A stretch of DNA of 64,000 nt from Pseudodesulfovibrio thermohalotolerans (GCF_021353295.2 NZ_CP120635.1:3749501-3813500); one strand, 5' to 3'. Shown: positions 44,109 through 53,366, counted from the stretch's first letter. The notes: generated by a model from the letters alone, not told the origin. A program made the numbers and translations.

Positions 44109-44954
44109 CTACCTGCCTTGGGCCATCTCCCGAAGGCGCGCGATGCGGTCCTCGATGGGAGGGTGGGTGGCGAACAGGGATGCCGCCCTGCGGCCGCTGA
44201 ACGGGTTGACGATAAACAGATTCTCCGTGACCGGATTGCCCTGGAGCGGCACCTGCTTCGAGGCGGCGTCGAGCTTGGCCAGCGCATCGGCCAGATCGTT
44301 CGGGTTGGAAAGCTTCGCACCCGTGGAATCGGCCAGGTATTCGCGGGACCGGGAAATGGCCATCTGGATCAGGGTGGCGGCGACAGGCGCGAGAAAGGCC
44401 ATGGCCAAAGCAGCCAGCGGGTTGCCCCCTTCGTCATCACGGGAACCGCCGCCGAAAATGGCCGTCCACTGGAGGATGTTGGCGATGAACACGATGGCCC
44501 CGGCCAAAACCGCGGCAATGGTCTGGATGAGGATGTCGCGGTTGACGATGTGCCCGAGTTCGTGGGCGAGCACGCCCTTGAGTTCGTCGGGGTCGAGGAT
44601 ATTGACGATGCCACGGGTCACGGCGACCACGGCGTTCTGCGGGTTGCGGCCCGTGGCGAACGCGTTGGGCGCGTCCTGGGGAACGAGCACGATACGGGGT
44701 TTGGGGATGCCCGCGGCCCGGGCCATCTCCTCAACCACCCGATGGATGTGCGGGGCGTCGCCGGGCGACAGGGGCTGCGCCTTGTACATGCGCAGGACGA
44801 TCTTGTCCGAATACCAATAACTGCCCACGTTCATGAGCATGGCGAAGCCGAACGCCAGGAACAGGCCCGCACGGCCGCCCAGGGCCCCGCCCAGGGCCAT
44901 CAGCAGGCCGGTCAGCAGGCTCAGGAGCAGCAGGGTTTTTATCTGGCTGGTCAT
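44109..44954 (-). CDS. htpX: Membrane zinc metalloprotease HtpX
   Basis: 281 aa from ATG 44954, chosen for the GGAGGAGAG upstream; ATG 44975 is an alternative adding 7 residues. Inner-membrane M48 protease for misfolded membrane proteins. Two N-terminal transmembrane helices (about 5-45), zinc motif GVLAHELGHIVNRD (about 128-141), two further helices, then the third ligand region SRSREYLADSTGAKLS and FATHPPIEDRIARLREM. The frame ends 1 base before the Do-protease gene. Confidence 0.96.
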   Translation of the reverse strand: MTSQIKTLLLLSLLTGLLMALGGALGGRAGLFLAFGFAMLMNVGSYWYSDKIVLRMYKAQPLSPGDAPHIHRVVEEMARAAGIPKPRIVLVPQDAPNAFATGRNPQNAVVAVTRGIVNILDPDELKGVLAHELGHIVNRDILIQTIAAVLAGAIVFIANILQWTAIFGGGSRDDEGGNPLAALAMAFLAPVAATLIQMAISRSREYLADSTGAKLSNPNDLADALAKLDAASKQVPLQGNPVTENLFIVNPFSGRRAASLFATHPPIEDRIARLREMAQGR

Positions 44955-45177
44955 AATGGTTCTCTCCTCCGACATCGATCATGGTTGCGAATTACAATAG
45001 ATAGGAATTCGGCCACAAAGGTCAAGCCTTTGCGACTCCCCGCGCGGACGAGACCGCCGATCCCGTTATTTATTGTTATGGTACTGAGAAAAAACGCAGA
45101 TACAGTTTGCCCACCCGGCAAAATCGTTATACTACGATAGGGCAATGGCCCACTGTAGAATCCGCGAGGTCGAGACC

Positions 45178-46506
45178 ATGAAAGCATGTAATTCCGAGGG
45201 CGGCGCGCCCAAAACAACCGAAATTTCCACCGTCGGCGTCGCCAAGATAGCCAATCCCATCAAATTCGGCCGCTTTGTCGAAGAAGACAACGCCGTGCTG
45301 GTGAACATCACCCGCCGTAGCGTGGAAGGGACCGCCAAGAGCCGCAAAAAGCCCGAGCACATCTATTTCGAACCCGCCGGTCCCAGGGACAAGATATACT
45401 ACGACCCGAGCAAGACCAAGTGCGCGATTGTCACCTGCGGCGGCCTGTGCCCCGGCCTGAACGACGTCATCCGGGCCATCGTCATGGCCGCCCACCACGA
45501 ATACAAGGTCCCGTCCGTGCTCGGCATCCAGTACGGCCTGGCCGGATTCGTGCCCGAGCAGGGCTACGACGTCATCGAGCTGACCCCGGACTTCGTCTCG
45601 CGCATCCACGAGTTCGGCGGCACGGTGCTGGGCTCCTCGCGCGGACCCCAGGACCCCGAGGTCATCGTGGACGCGCTGGAGCGCATGAATGTCTCCATCC
45701 TTTTCATGATCGGCGGCGACGGGACCATGCGCGCGGCCTCCAAGGTAGTTGCCGAAATCGGGAAGCGCGGGTTGTCCATCTCCGTGGTCGGCCTGCCGAA
45801 GACCATCGACAACGACATCAACTACGTCTCCCCCTCCTTCGGCTTCGATACCTCGGTGGAAACCGCGGCCATGGCCATCAAGGGGGCGCACGTTGAGGCC
45901 ACGGGCGCGCCATGGGGCATCGGCCTGGTCAAGGTCATGGGCCGCAGCGCGGGCTTCATCGCGGCCCAGAGCGCCCTGTCCTGCCAGGAGGTGAATTTCT
46001 GCCTCATCCCCGAGGAGCCGTTCGACATCCACGGCGAAAACGGTTTCCTGGCGGCCCTGGACGGTCGCATGAAACAGCGCGGCAACGCGGTCATCGTGGT
46101 TGCGGAGGGCGCCGGGCAGGACCTGCTGGAGGCAACCGGCAAGGAAGACGCCTCGGGCAACGTCCAGTTGAGCGACATCGCTTCCCTGCTCAAGAAGGAA
46201 ATCCACGAACATTTCGCGAAACAGGGTATCGAGACGACGCTCAAGTACATCGACCCGAGCTACATCATTCGTTCGGTCCCGGCCAACGCCAACGACCGCA
46301 TCTACTGCTCGTTCCTGGGCATCCACGCCGTGCATGCGGGCATGTCCGGCCGAACCGGCCTGGTCATCTCGCGCTGGAACGGCCGCTACGTGCACATTCC
46401 CATGAGCGTGGTCATCAAGGGCAAGAAGAGCATCAACACCTGTTCGAACTACTGGCGGGCCGTGCTCGAATCCACGGGACAGCCCGTTTCCATGAAAAAC
46501 GGTTAA
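45178..46506 (+). CDS. pfkA: 6-phosphofructokinase, long-form (ATP type by signature)
   Basis: 442 aa from ATG 45178 (GAGGT at 7 bases); ATG 45145 is possible. It phosphorylates fructose-6-phosphate. Motifs: TCGGLCPGLNDVIRAIV, GGTVLGSSRG, MIGGDGTMRAAS, GLPKTIDNDINYV (catalytic aspartate), KVMGRSAGFIAAQSALS. Known family rules: glycine after GGD favours ATP over pyrophosphate, while the lysine in PKTIDND is the state shared with plant-like ATP enzymes and PPi enzymes. The Gly/Lys pair here therefore fits the plant-like ATP group. It stands alone, divergent from htpX. Confidence 0.9.
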   Translation: MKACNSEGGAPKTTEISTVGVAKIANPIKFGRFVEEDNAVLVNITRRSVEGTAKSRKKPEHIYFEPAGPRDKIYYDPSKTKCAIVTCGGLCPGLNDVIRAIVMAAHHEYKVPSVLGIQYGLAGFVPEQGYDVIELTPDFVSRIHEFGGTVLGSSRGPQDPEVIVDALERMNVSILFMIGGDGTMRAASKVVAEIGKRGLSISVVGLPKTIDNDINYVSPSFGFDTSVETAAMAIKGAHVEATGAPWGIGLVKVMGRSAGFIAAQSALSCQEVNFCLIPEEPFDIHGENGFLAALDGRMKQRGNAVIVVAEGAGQDLLEATGKEDASGNVQLSDIASLLKKEIHEHFAKQGIETTLKYIDPSYIIRSVPANANDRIYCSFLGIHAVHAGMSGRTGLVISRWNGRYVHIPMSVVIKGKKSINTCSNYWRAVLESTGQPVSMKNG

Positions 46507-46563
46507 TGTGAACAATAATTATTCTTGATTTGTTCAGTTGACGGTTGTATGCATCTTTGAATG

Positions 46564-46577
46564 TTGATAATTATCGG
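46564..46577 (+). promoter_or_regulatory. Possible CRP/FNR-type site upstream of cydAB
   Basis: TTGATAATTATCGG resembles the FNR consensus TTGAT-N4-ATCAA in 8 of 10 positions, 40 bases before the cydA start. The region 46507-46616 also has the palindrome AATAATTATT. Oxygen or redox control is plausible, with no other support. Confidence 0.3.
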
Positions 46578-46616
46578 TTCGAGGTATGACCTGGCAATAT
46601 CCACAAGGGGGTTTGT

Positions 46617-47930
46617 ATGGATGTGCTGATGCTTTCACGGTTGCAATTCGCCGCAGCCACCATGTTTCACTTCATTTTCGTGCCGCTGACGTTGGGACTG
46701 TCCGTCCTCATCGCGTGCATGGAAACGGCCTATGTGCGCACCGGCAACGAGACGTACAGGAAAATGGCCAAATTCTGGGGAAAACTCTTCCTGGTGAACT
46801 TCGCATTGGGCGTGGTCACCGGCATCACTCTGGAATTCCAGTTCGGAACCAACTGGTCCCGATACTCCGCCTACGTGGGCGACATCTTCGGCTCGCTGCT
46901 GGCCATCGAGGCCACCGCCGCGTTCTTCCTTGAGTCCACCTTCATCGGCGTCTGGCACTTCGGCTGGGACAAGCTCTCGCCCAAGGCCCACGCCATCGTG
47001 GCCTGGCTCGTTGCGGGCGCGTCCAACCTGTCCGCCATCTGGATTCTCATCGCCAACGGCTTCATGCAGAATCCCGTGGGCTACACCCTGCGCAACGGAC
47101 GGGCCGAGTTGACCGACTTCTTCGCGGTCATCACCAACAAGTACGCGTGGCTCGAATTCTTCCATGTGATCCCGGCTTCCCTGCTCCTGGCCGGCTTCTT
47201 CATCGTCGGCATCTCCGCGTGGCACCTGATGCGCAAGAGCCACACCGACTTCTTCCAGAAATCCTTCAACATTGGTATCAGCGTGGCCCTGGTCTTCGCC
47301 CTGTTCACCGCGGCCGAAGGCCACATCCACGGCAACAACCTGTCCGACACACAGCCCGCCAAGCTGGCGGCCATGGAATCCCATTGGGAAACCCAACGGC
47401 AGGCGCCCATGTATCTCCTGCTCATCCCGGGCGAGGACGGCAACGTGTTCGAAGCCCTGCCCCTGCCCGGCGTGCTAAGTTTCCTGGCCTACAACGACTT
47501 CAACGCCGAAGTGACGGGACTGAGCGACATTCCCAAGGAAGACCGGCCGCCCGTGGTCCTGTCCTTCCTCTCCTTCCGGCTGATGGTCGGCCTGGGCACC
47601 CTGTTCATCATGGTTGCCGCCTTCGGCTTCCTGATGCGCAACAGGCTGGACAAGTTCCCGATGTTCCTCAAGGTCCTGCCCTACTGCATCCCGCTGCCCT
47701 ACCTCGCGATTTGGGCCGGTTGGACCCTCACCGAGGTAGGCCGCCAGCCGTGGATCGTGTACGGGCTCATGCGCACCTCGGACGCGGTCTCTCCGGTGGG
47801 TACCGCCGAAGTCGGGTTCACACTCGTGCTCATGACCCTGCTCTACGCCCTGCTCGGCGCAATCGGCATCTGGCTGATGGTCAAGCTGGCCAAGAAGGGT
47901 CCCGAGGACCACTCGCCCATCCAGGTCTAA
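46617..47930 (+). CDS. cydA: Cytochrome bd ubiquinol/menaquinol oxidase subunit I
   Basis: 437 aa, nine predicted transmembrane helices. Heme ligands are expected at the histidine of the first helix region (LQFAAATMFHFIF), H near residue 186 and the methionine near 330-395. GRQPWIVYGLMRTSDAVSP (about 378-396) is the CydA hallmark. Length (437) indicates the short Q-loop type. Reduces oxygen to water with quinol electrons; in an anaerobe it protects against oxygen. It is followed 25 bases later by cydB. Confidence 0.96.
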   Translation: MDVLMLSRLQFAAATMFHFIFVPLTLGLSVLIACMETAYVRTGNETYRKMAKFWGKLFLVNFALGVVTGITLEFQFGTNWSRYSAYVGDIFGSLLAIEATAAFFLESTFIGVWHFGWDKLSPKAHAIVAWLVAGASNLSAIWILIANGFMQNPVGYTLRNGRAELTDFFAVITNKYAWLEFFHVIPASLLLAGFFIVGISAWHLMRKSHTDFFQKSFNIGISVALVFALFTAAEGHIHGNNLSDTQPAKLAAMESHWETQRQAPMYLLLIPGEDGNVFEALPLPGVLSFLAYNDFNAEVTGLSDIPKEDRPPVVLSFLSFRLMVGLGTLFIMVAAFGFLMRNRLDKFPMFLKVLPYCIPLPYLAIWAGWTLTEVGRQPWIVYGLMRTSDAVSPVGTAEVGFTLVLMTLLYALLGAIGIWLMVKLAKKGPEDHSPIQV

Positions 47931-47955
47931 CTTCAGCGAATAAAGGAGAAAATCT

Positions 47956-49005
47956 ATGGAAACTTTGATGGAAACCGGTTCGCTGCACTATTACCTGGCG
48001 ATGATCTGGTTCATCCTCTGGGGCGTGCTCTGGGCCGTCTACTTCATCCTCGACGGCTTCGACCTGGGCGTGGGCACCCTGATGCCCTTTCTGGCCCGGA
48101 CCGAAACCGAGAAACGGGCCATTCTGAACTCCACCGGCCCCTTCTGGGACGGCAACGAGGTGTGGCTCATCGCGGCCGGCGGCGTGACCTTCGCCGCCTT
48201 CCCCTACGCCTACGCGCAAATGTTCAGCGGCCTGTACCTGGCGCTCATGCTGCTCCTCTTTACCCTGATCGTGCGCGGCGTGTCCTTCGAGTTCCGCTCC
48301 AAGGTGGAAAGCCCCGCCTGGAAGAAAATATGGGACACCGCCCACGCGCTGTGCTCCTTCCTGCCCGCCCTGCTCCTGGGCGTGGCCTTCGGAAACATCT
48401 TCCAGGGCATCCCGCTCGACGAGACCGGGTTCTCCCAGGCCGGCCTGCTCGGCCTGCTCAACCCCTACGGTATCTCGGGCGGCATCCTGTTCGTGACCAT
48501 CTTCATGATGCACGGGGCGTTGTGGCTGTGCATCCGGACCACCGGCGAGCTCAAGCAGCGCGCTGAAAACATGGCCACCAAGCTGTGGCCCGGCGTGGTC
48601 ATCCTGACCGTCCTGTTCCTGGCCTACACCGCCGTGTCCACGCAGTTGTTCAGCAACTATATGGTCTACCCGGTGCTCTTCGTCATCCTGCTGCTCCCCG
48701 TGGCCGGACTGGTGCTCATGCGCACCTACCTCGGCGCGGGCCGATACTGGATGGCCTGGGCCTCCAGTTGCCTGTACATCGGCGGCACGGCCCTGTTCGG
48801 CGTGATCGGCATCTTCCCGGCCATCATCCCGTCCAACCCCAATCCGGCCAACAGCCTGACCATCATGAATTCCGCGTCCAGCCCCCTGACGCTCCAAATC
48901 ATGCTCGGCGTGGCCGTTGTCTTCGTGCCCCTCGTCATCGGCTACCAGTTCTGGGTCTACAAGCACTTCGCCACGGCCATGACCGAGGACGACCTGCACT
49001 ACTAG
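47956..49005 (+). CDS. cydB: Cytochrome bd oxidase subunit II
   Basis: 349 aa, eight to nine transmembrane helices. Starts with the usual IWFILWGVLWAVYFILDGFD (about 17-36) and carries LGVGTLMPFLA, GPFWDGNEVWLIAAGG and VRGVSFEFRSK, all CydB signatures. Partner of CydA; an AAAGGAG site precedes it. No cydX-type small subunit was found after it; the gene ends at a strong terminator. Confidence 0.96.
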   Translation: METLMETGSLHYYLAMIWFILWGVLWAVYFILDGFDLGVGTLMPFLARTETEKRAILNSTGPFWDGNEVWLIAAGGVTFAAFPYAYAQMFSGLYLALMLLLFTLIVRGVSFEFRSKVESPAWKKIWDTAHALCSFLPALLLGVAFGNIFQGIPLDETGFSQAGLLGLLNPYGISGGILFVTIFMMHGALWLCIRTTGELKQRAENMATKLWPGVVILTVLFLAYTAVSTQLFSNYMVYPVLFVILLLPVAGLVLMRTYLGAGRYWMAWASSCLYIGGTALFGVIGIFPAIIPSNPNPANSLTIMNSASSPLTLQIMLGVAVVFVPLVIGYQFWVYKHFATAMTEDDLHY

Positions 49006-49033
49006 GAAGCACCCCTTCCCCGACCGAAAGACC

Positions 49034-49067
49034 GCCCGGTCCGGCAACCCGCCGGACCGGGCTTTTT
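49034..49067 (+). terminator. Intrinsic terminator of the cydAB operon
   Basis: 12-bp perfect stem GCCCGGTCCGGC / GCCGGACCGGGC with a 5-base loop, followed by TTTTT, 29 bases after the cydB stop. Confidence 0.9.
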
Positions 49068-49116
49068 CGCGTCCGCCTCCGGCCCCTCTTCCGCGAACTC
49101 ATTCATCTTGAAAACG

Positions 49117-49215
49117 GATAGGGAAGCCGCCTTCGGCGGAATGGACGGAAGACTTCGCCTCCGGCGGCCAAAGGGGCGAGCCCCCTTTGGAAACCCTCTG
49201 TCGCCGTCGGCGAAG
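49117..49215 (+). repeat. Dispersed CCTCCGGCGGC repeat between cydB and umuD
   Basis: GATAGGGAAGCCGCCTTCGG, then GACTTCGCCTCCGGCGG (49151-49167), then the palindrome CCAAAGGGG-CGAGC-CCCCTTTGG (49168-49190) and AAACCC. Same order as the copy after cobB, with the stem changed on both arms. The rest of the 388-base gap holds the cydB terminator and the umuD promoter region. Confidence 0.7.
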
Positions 49216-49316
49216 GACTTCCTCCAACCAAAGCCGCAGGGGCTCGGCTTTTCGCTTCTCTTCCCAAGCGGTGGAAACCTTCTCGCGTTTTTTAGCCTCT
49301 TTTTGTTTTGTCAAGA

Positions 49317-49345
49317 TTGACATTTTGTTTATTTTTGTCGAAAAT
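49317..49345 (+). promoter_or_regulatory. Possible umuD promoter
   Basis: Perfect -35 TTGACA (49317-49322) with GAAAAT 17 bases later in an AT-rich tract, 50 bases ahead of the umuD start. The -10 is weak. A LexA operator could not be identified because the motif for this lineage is not known to me. Confidence 0.4.
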
Positions 49346-49393
49346 GTTTTATCTAGATCAACACAAAGGGTTTTCACATGGCTTCTTGTCTCT

Positions 49394-49804
49394 ATGCGGA
49401 CCTTCCGGCCGGAAGTTGGGTCAGGTCGGTGGCCCGGCCGGATTTCGGTTCCCGCCGGATTCCCGTCGCCCGCCGAGGAATATCTGGAAAAACGGCTGGA
49501 CCTGAACGAACACCTGGTGGCGCGGCCGGAGGCGACCTACTTCGTGCGCGTTTCCGGCGACTCCATGATCGGCGCGGGCATCCACCACGGCGACCTCCTG
49601 GTGGTGGACCGCTCGGTGGACCCCAGAACCGGCAACGTAATCATAGCCCTCGTTGACGGCGAATTCACGGTGAAACAACTGCGTCGGACGCCGCTGGGCC
49701 TGGAGCTTGCCCCGGAGAACCCGGAATACACGGCCATTCCCCTCACCGACGACACGGACTTCCTCGTGTGGGGCGTGGTCCTCCATGTGGTGCACAAGGT
49801 ATAA
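49394..49804 (+). CDS. umuD: SOS mutagenesis protein UmuD (S24 peptidase)
   Basis: 136 aa from ATG 49394. Self-cleaving subunit of DNA polymerase V. The cleavage site is Ala-Gly in VPAGFPSPAEEYLEKRLDLN (about residues 17-36); the catalytic serine is in VSGDSMIGAG and the lysine in GEFTVKQLRR. The C-terminus (DFLVWGVVLHVVHKV) is typical. It is followed by umuC, which is disrupted by an IS, so polymerase V is probably inactive unless another copy exists. Confidence 0.93.
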   Translation: MRTFRPEVGSGRWPGRISVPAGFPSPAEEYLEKRLDLNEHLVARPEATYFVRVSGDSMIGAGIHHGDLLVVDRSVDPRTGNVIIALVDGEFTVKQLRRTPLGLELAPENPEYTAIPLTDDTDFLVWGVVLHVVHKV

Positions 49805-49916
49805 CAACCATCAGAGGAAGAGCCCGCAGCCGGACTGTCCCGGTTTCGCGGCAAAGACCGGCGGGGAGGGCGGCAGCGCCACCGCAAACCCAAAAAACCA
49901 AAGGCCGGGACATTTC

Positions 49917-50568
49917 ATGCCCAAAAGCTACGCCCTGATCGACTGCAACAATTTCTACGCGTCCTGCGAGCGGGCGTTCCGGCCGGAGATGGCTGAACGG
50001 CCCGTGGTGGTTCTGCCAAACAACGACGGCTGCGTGATCGCGCGGTCAGGAGAGGCGAAAGCCCTGGGCATCGCCATGGGCACGCCGTACTTCAAGTGCC
50101 GGAGAATGCTCGAACGGAACGGAGTGGCGGTGTTTTCCTCCAACTACGCGCTGTACGGCGACATGTCGGCGCGGGTGATGCGAATTCTGTCGCGGTTCTG
50201 CCCGGAAGTGGAGGTCTATTCCATCGATGAGGCGTTCTACGACCTGACCGGCGTGCCGGGCGGGGCAACGACGTATGCGCGCCGGTTGCGGGCCACGGTG
50301 CTGGCCTGGACCGGCATCCCGGTTTCCGTGGGCATTGCCCGGACAAAGACCCTGGCCAAGCTCGCCAACCGGTTCGCCAAGGAACAGGCGCGGAGCCGGG
50401 GCGTGTTCGACCTCGACGCCAGCCCGGCCCCGGACCGCGTGTTCGGATGGACCGACATCGGCGACGTGTGGGGCATCGGCCCCCGGCACGCCAAACGGCT
50501 GCGGGCCATGGGTGTGGACAATGCCCTCAAGTTCCGGGACCTGAAACGGGACTGGGGGCAAAAAAAGA
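49917..50568 (+). pseudogene. umuC: umuC N-terminal half, truncated by IS insertion
   Basis: About 217 of some 420 residues remain. Y-family polymerase core: MPKSYALIDCNNFYASCERA, PVVVLPNNDGCVIARSGEAK, VYSIDEAFYDLTGV (catalytic DE), GIPVSVGIARTKTLAKLANR and VWGIGPRHAKRL. The reading frame runs into the left end of an IS1595 element at 50569 and stops at a TGA inside the terminal repeat. The little-finger domain is missing. A C-terminal piece of a umuC gene lies at 41.3-41.5 kb on the other strand. Confidence 0.9.
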
Positions 50569-51283
50569 GGGGCTGACATAGATAACTATGCTGTGTTGTG
50601 ACTTTTTATCCATTTTTTCAGGGTAGATAGCTGTTCTTTTGGAGAGCCGTAATTAAACCTGAATTCGCACTCTTTCAAATACAACCAAAAATGATCTCGA
50701 GGTATGCCATTGTATTTCCTCAAGTGACGCTTGGCTTGATTCCAAAAGTTCTCGATGCCATTGATGTGGTTGTGACCATCGACATACTTCTTCAAGTGAT
50801 TAATTCGATAGTGTTTAAATGCAGATACATCGAGTACCTTGTAAGACGACACCCCATCCGTATACACAACGCTATCTGGATGCACTTGGGAGTCGATGAT
50901 TTCCTTCAAGGTCTTTGATTTTGTGTTGGGCAAAATTTGCGCATGGACTCTTCCATTGCGCTTAAGGACACCAAACACGGCGACCTTTCCCGCAGCACCT
51001 CGGCCACGAATGCCGCGCCTGTAACCTCCAAAATAGCTTTCATCCACTTCGACCTCACCGGAAAACATATCCACTGAGGGCGTCTGCTCTGCTATAATAT
51101 TCCGTAACCTAAGGTAAAAGCTTATAGCAGTGTTGCGGTTAACGCCGACCAACTTACTGGCAGTTCGGGCTGGGGTACCAGCAACGAAATGCTCAATGAG
51201 TCGACCGGAAGTGCGCCAGATAAACGCGATCTCTTAAACCTCATGGTTTCCCCTAATACGGAGAGAGATCTCTATGTCAGCCC
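50569..51283 (-). mobile_element. Complete-ended IS1595-family insertion sequence
   Basis: 715 bp bounded by terminal inverted repeats sharing GGGGCTGACATAGA at both ends. The flanking 8 bases differ (AAAAAAGA left, AAAAGTTT right), so the usual target duplication is absent. The sequence on the right is not umuC. This suggests a rearrangement after insertion rather than a simple insertion. Confidence 0.88.
50586..51244 (-). pseudogene. IS1595-family transposase with N-terminal frameshift
   Basis: From ATG 51244 (MRFKRSRLSGALP) the frame breaks after about 13 codons. The correct continuation RLIEHFVAGTPARTASKLVG VNRNTA is in another frame from about 51210, and a one-base loss near 51211-51220 explains it. 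The remaining 188 codons from 51152 carry the DDE core: VEVDESYFGGYRRGIRGRGA, SVVYTDGVSSYKVLDVSAFK, HINGIENFWNQAKRHLRKYN. Inactive unless the frameshift is programmed or a sequencing error. Confidence 0.8.
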
Positions 51284-51287
51284 CAAA

Positions 51288-51352
51288 AGTTTAGGAGAGT
51301 CCAGAGAACCCTTTTCAAAGGGTTCTCTGGCGGGGCCCGGGGCAGCGCCCTG
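51288..51352. repeat. Dispersed hairpin repeat right of the IS
   Basis: Perfect 14-bp palindrome CCAGAGAACCCTTT-TC-AAAGGGTTCTCTGG (51301-51330), with the 2-base spacer also seen at 1105-1136, followed by CGGGGCCCGGGGCAGCGCCCTGCC-type GC-rich sequence. It sits between the IS and the ppiD terminator. Confidence 0.6.
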
Positions 51353-51381
51353 CCTTCTTCCCGACACCCGGTCGAGATCCA

Positions 51382-51416
51382 AAAAAAAGGGCTGCTCAAT
51401 GCGAGCAGCCCTTTTG
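51382..51416 (-). terminator. Intrinsic terminator of ppiD
   Basis: 13-bp stem AAAAGGGCTGCTC / GAGCAGCCCTTTT with a 5-base loop. Eight A residues on the plus strand (51381-51388) give a T-run at the end of the leftward ppiD transcript. Confidence 0.9.
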
Positions 51417-51437
51417 TGTCGGTAATCCGAAGCCTTG

Positions 51438-53339
51438 CTATTGCAGGATATCGGGCCTGGCGATGTCGACCTTGGCGTTCTTGCTGAGGTCGTCCATGAA
51501 GGCGGCGAGGGTTTCGCTGCGGTAGTTCTGGCTCGCCTGGTCCATCCAGAATTGCTTCTGTTCCTTCCAGGTCTTGTCCGGGGACGGGATGCGCTCGTTG
51601 AGGCGGGCCACGACGGCGCCGCCGTTGGGCATGGTGTAGACGAGCTTGAGCCAGTTGTCGCCCTTGGCCTCGAAGGCTCCCTTGGCCAGCGGTTGGCTCT
51701 GGCCTAGCTCGGCGATGTTGCCCTGGCGGTTGAAGGGCTTGCTGGTCTTGATGCGCGAGGCGTATTTCGCGGCGGCGGCCTTGGCGTTGGGGCCGGTCAG
51801 CTCGGCGAGGATCTTTTCGGCCTCTTTCTGTGCCAGCTCCGCGCCCTTGCGGCTCTTGAGGGTGTCGATGATGGTCGGGCGGACCAGGTCGAGGGCCATG
51901 ACAGAAGCCGGGATGTCCTCGATCTTTTCCACGAGCATGTAGCCGCCGTTGATGGACACGGGGCTCTTGTACGCTTCGCCCGGGGCGAGGTCTGCCACCG
52001 CCTTGGCGGCGTCGGCGGACATGCCGAAGGTCTGGGCCAGGAACTGCGCGGGCATGGGATCGGTGGCGACGGCCTCGATGCCGAGCTCGGCGGCGATGTC
52101 GTTCAGGCTCATGCCGGAGACGAGCCGGTCGGTGGCCTGATCGAGCAGTTCGTTGACCTTGTCGGAACCCTTTTCCTGGGCCAGACGGGTCTTGATCTCG
52201 TCCTTGGCCTCTTCAAGGGTCTTGGTGGTCCCTTCCTTTTTGTCCTCGACCTTGATGATGTGCCAGCCGAAGCGGGTCTGGACCGGCTTGGAGACGTCGC
52301 CCTTGCCCAGGGCGAAGGCCGCGTCCTCGAACGCCGGAACCATGGAACCCTTGCCGAACCAGCCCAGGTCGCCGCCATTGGAGGCGCTGGGGCCGTCGGA
52401 GTTGTCCACGGCGAGCTTGGCGAAGTCCGCGCCAGCCTTGGCTTCCTCGTAAATCTTGTCGATGCGCGCCTTGGCCTTTTCCTTGTCGGCGTCGGAGTCG
52501 GAGCTCTTGACCGCGACCAGGATGTGGCGGGCGTGGATTTGTTCGGGCTCCTGCAGGGAGTCCTTGTTGGCTTCGAAGTAGGCCTTGATCTCATCGTCGG
52601 TGACGGTCTGGAATCTGGCCAGGTTCTCCGGGGTGAAGGTGAGGGTCCGCAGCGAGGTCTGGGCCGGGATTTTGAAGCGGTCCTGGTTCTCGTCGTAGTA
52701 GGCCTTCACTTCGGCCGCGTCGACATGCACCTGATTACGGAAGTCGACGGGCAGGGTCTCGATGTAGTCGATGCGCACCTGCTCGGCGATCCAGTCGAAG
52801 AGCTGGCGGGCCTGGGCCTCGGATACGTCGGCCGAGGCGGCCACGGCGTCCTTGACCTTCTGCATGGTCAGATCGCGGCGGTAGCTCTTTTCGAACTCGG
52901 CCGGGGTCATGCGGATTTCCCTGAGTGCCGCCTGGTAGCGGTCGTTGCTGAATACGCCCTTGGCGTCCTTGAAGGCGGGCACGGCGGCGATGCCGGCGGC
53001 CACTTCCTTGTCGGAAGCGCGGATGCCGAGCTTCTCGGCCTCGCCGAGGAGCAGCTTCTGGCTTATGAGTTCGCCAAGGACCATCTGCTTGAATTCGGGC
53101 GACCGAAGCTGCCCGGCGGGCAGATCGGGATTCGAACGGCGGAGGTTTTCCGATGCGCGCATGAACATCGATTCGTATTCGGCCCTGGATATGGCCTGCC
53201 CGTTGACCGTGGCCACGGTCGGGTCGCCCGAGTTGTCCAGCCCGGACATGCCGAAGGCGAAGACGAAGACGATGATGATGATGGCGAAGAGTATCTTGAC
53301 GATCCAGCCGGACGCGTTTTCGCGCATTATTTCTAACAT
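51438..53339 (-). CDS. ppiD: Membrane-anchored periplasmic peptidyl-prolyl isomerase/chaperone, PpiD type
   Basis: 633 aa. One N-terminal transmembrane helix (about 12-31, GWIVKILFAIIIIVFVFAFG) anchors SurA_N-like chaperone segments and a parvulin domain (about 255-355: IHARHILVAVKSSD, FAKLAVDNSDGPSASNGGDL, GWFGKGSMVPAFEDAAFALG, VQTRFGWHIIKVED). A second, weaker parvulin-like region follows. It folds outer-membrane and periplasmic proteins. It follows aconitase on the same strand with a hairpin between. Confidence 0.92.
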   Translation of the reverse strand: MLEIMRENASGWIVKILFAIIIIVFVFAFGMSGLDNSGDPTVATVNGQAISRAEYESMFMRASENLRRSNPDLPAGQLRSPEFKQMVLGELISQKLLLGEAEKLGIRASDKEVAAGIAAVPAFKDAKGVFSNDRYQAALREIRMTPAEFEKSYRRDLTMQKVKDAVAASADVSEAQARQLFDWIAEQVRIDYIETLPVDFRNQVHVDAAEVKAYYDENQDRFKIPAQTSLRTLTFTPENLARFQTVTDDEIKAYFEANKDSLQEPEQIHARHILVAVKSSDSDADKEKAKARIDKIYEEAKAGADFAKLAVDNSDGPSASNGGDLGWFGKGSMVPAFEDAAFALGKGDVSKPVQTRFGWHIIKVEDKKEGTTKTLEEAKDEIKTRLAQEKGSDKVNELLDQATDRLVSGMSLNDIAAELGIEAVATDPMPAQFLAQTFGMSADAAKAVADLAPGEAYKSPVSINGGYMLVEKIEDIPASVMALDLVRPTIIDTLKSRKGAELAQKEAEKILAELTGPNAKAAAAKYASRIKTSKPFNRQGNIAELGQSQPLAKGAFEAKGDNWLKLVYTMPNGGAVVARLNERIPSPDKTWKEQKQFWMDQASQNYRSETLAAFMDDLSKNAKVDIARPDILQ

Positions 53340-53366
53340 TTTTGCTCCGATAGCTATGATGAACGG

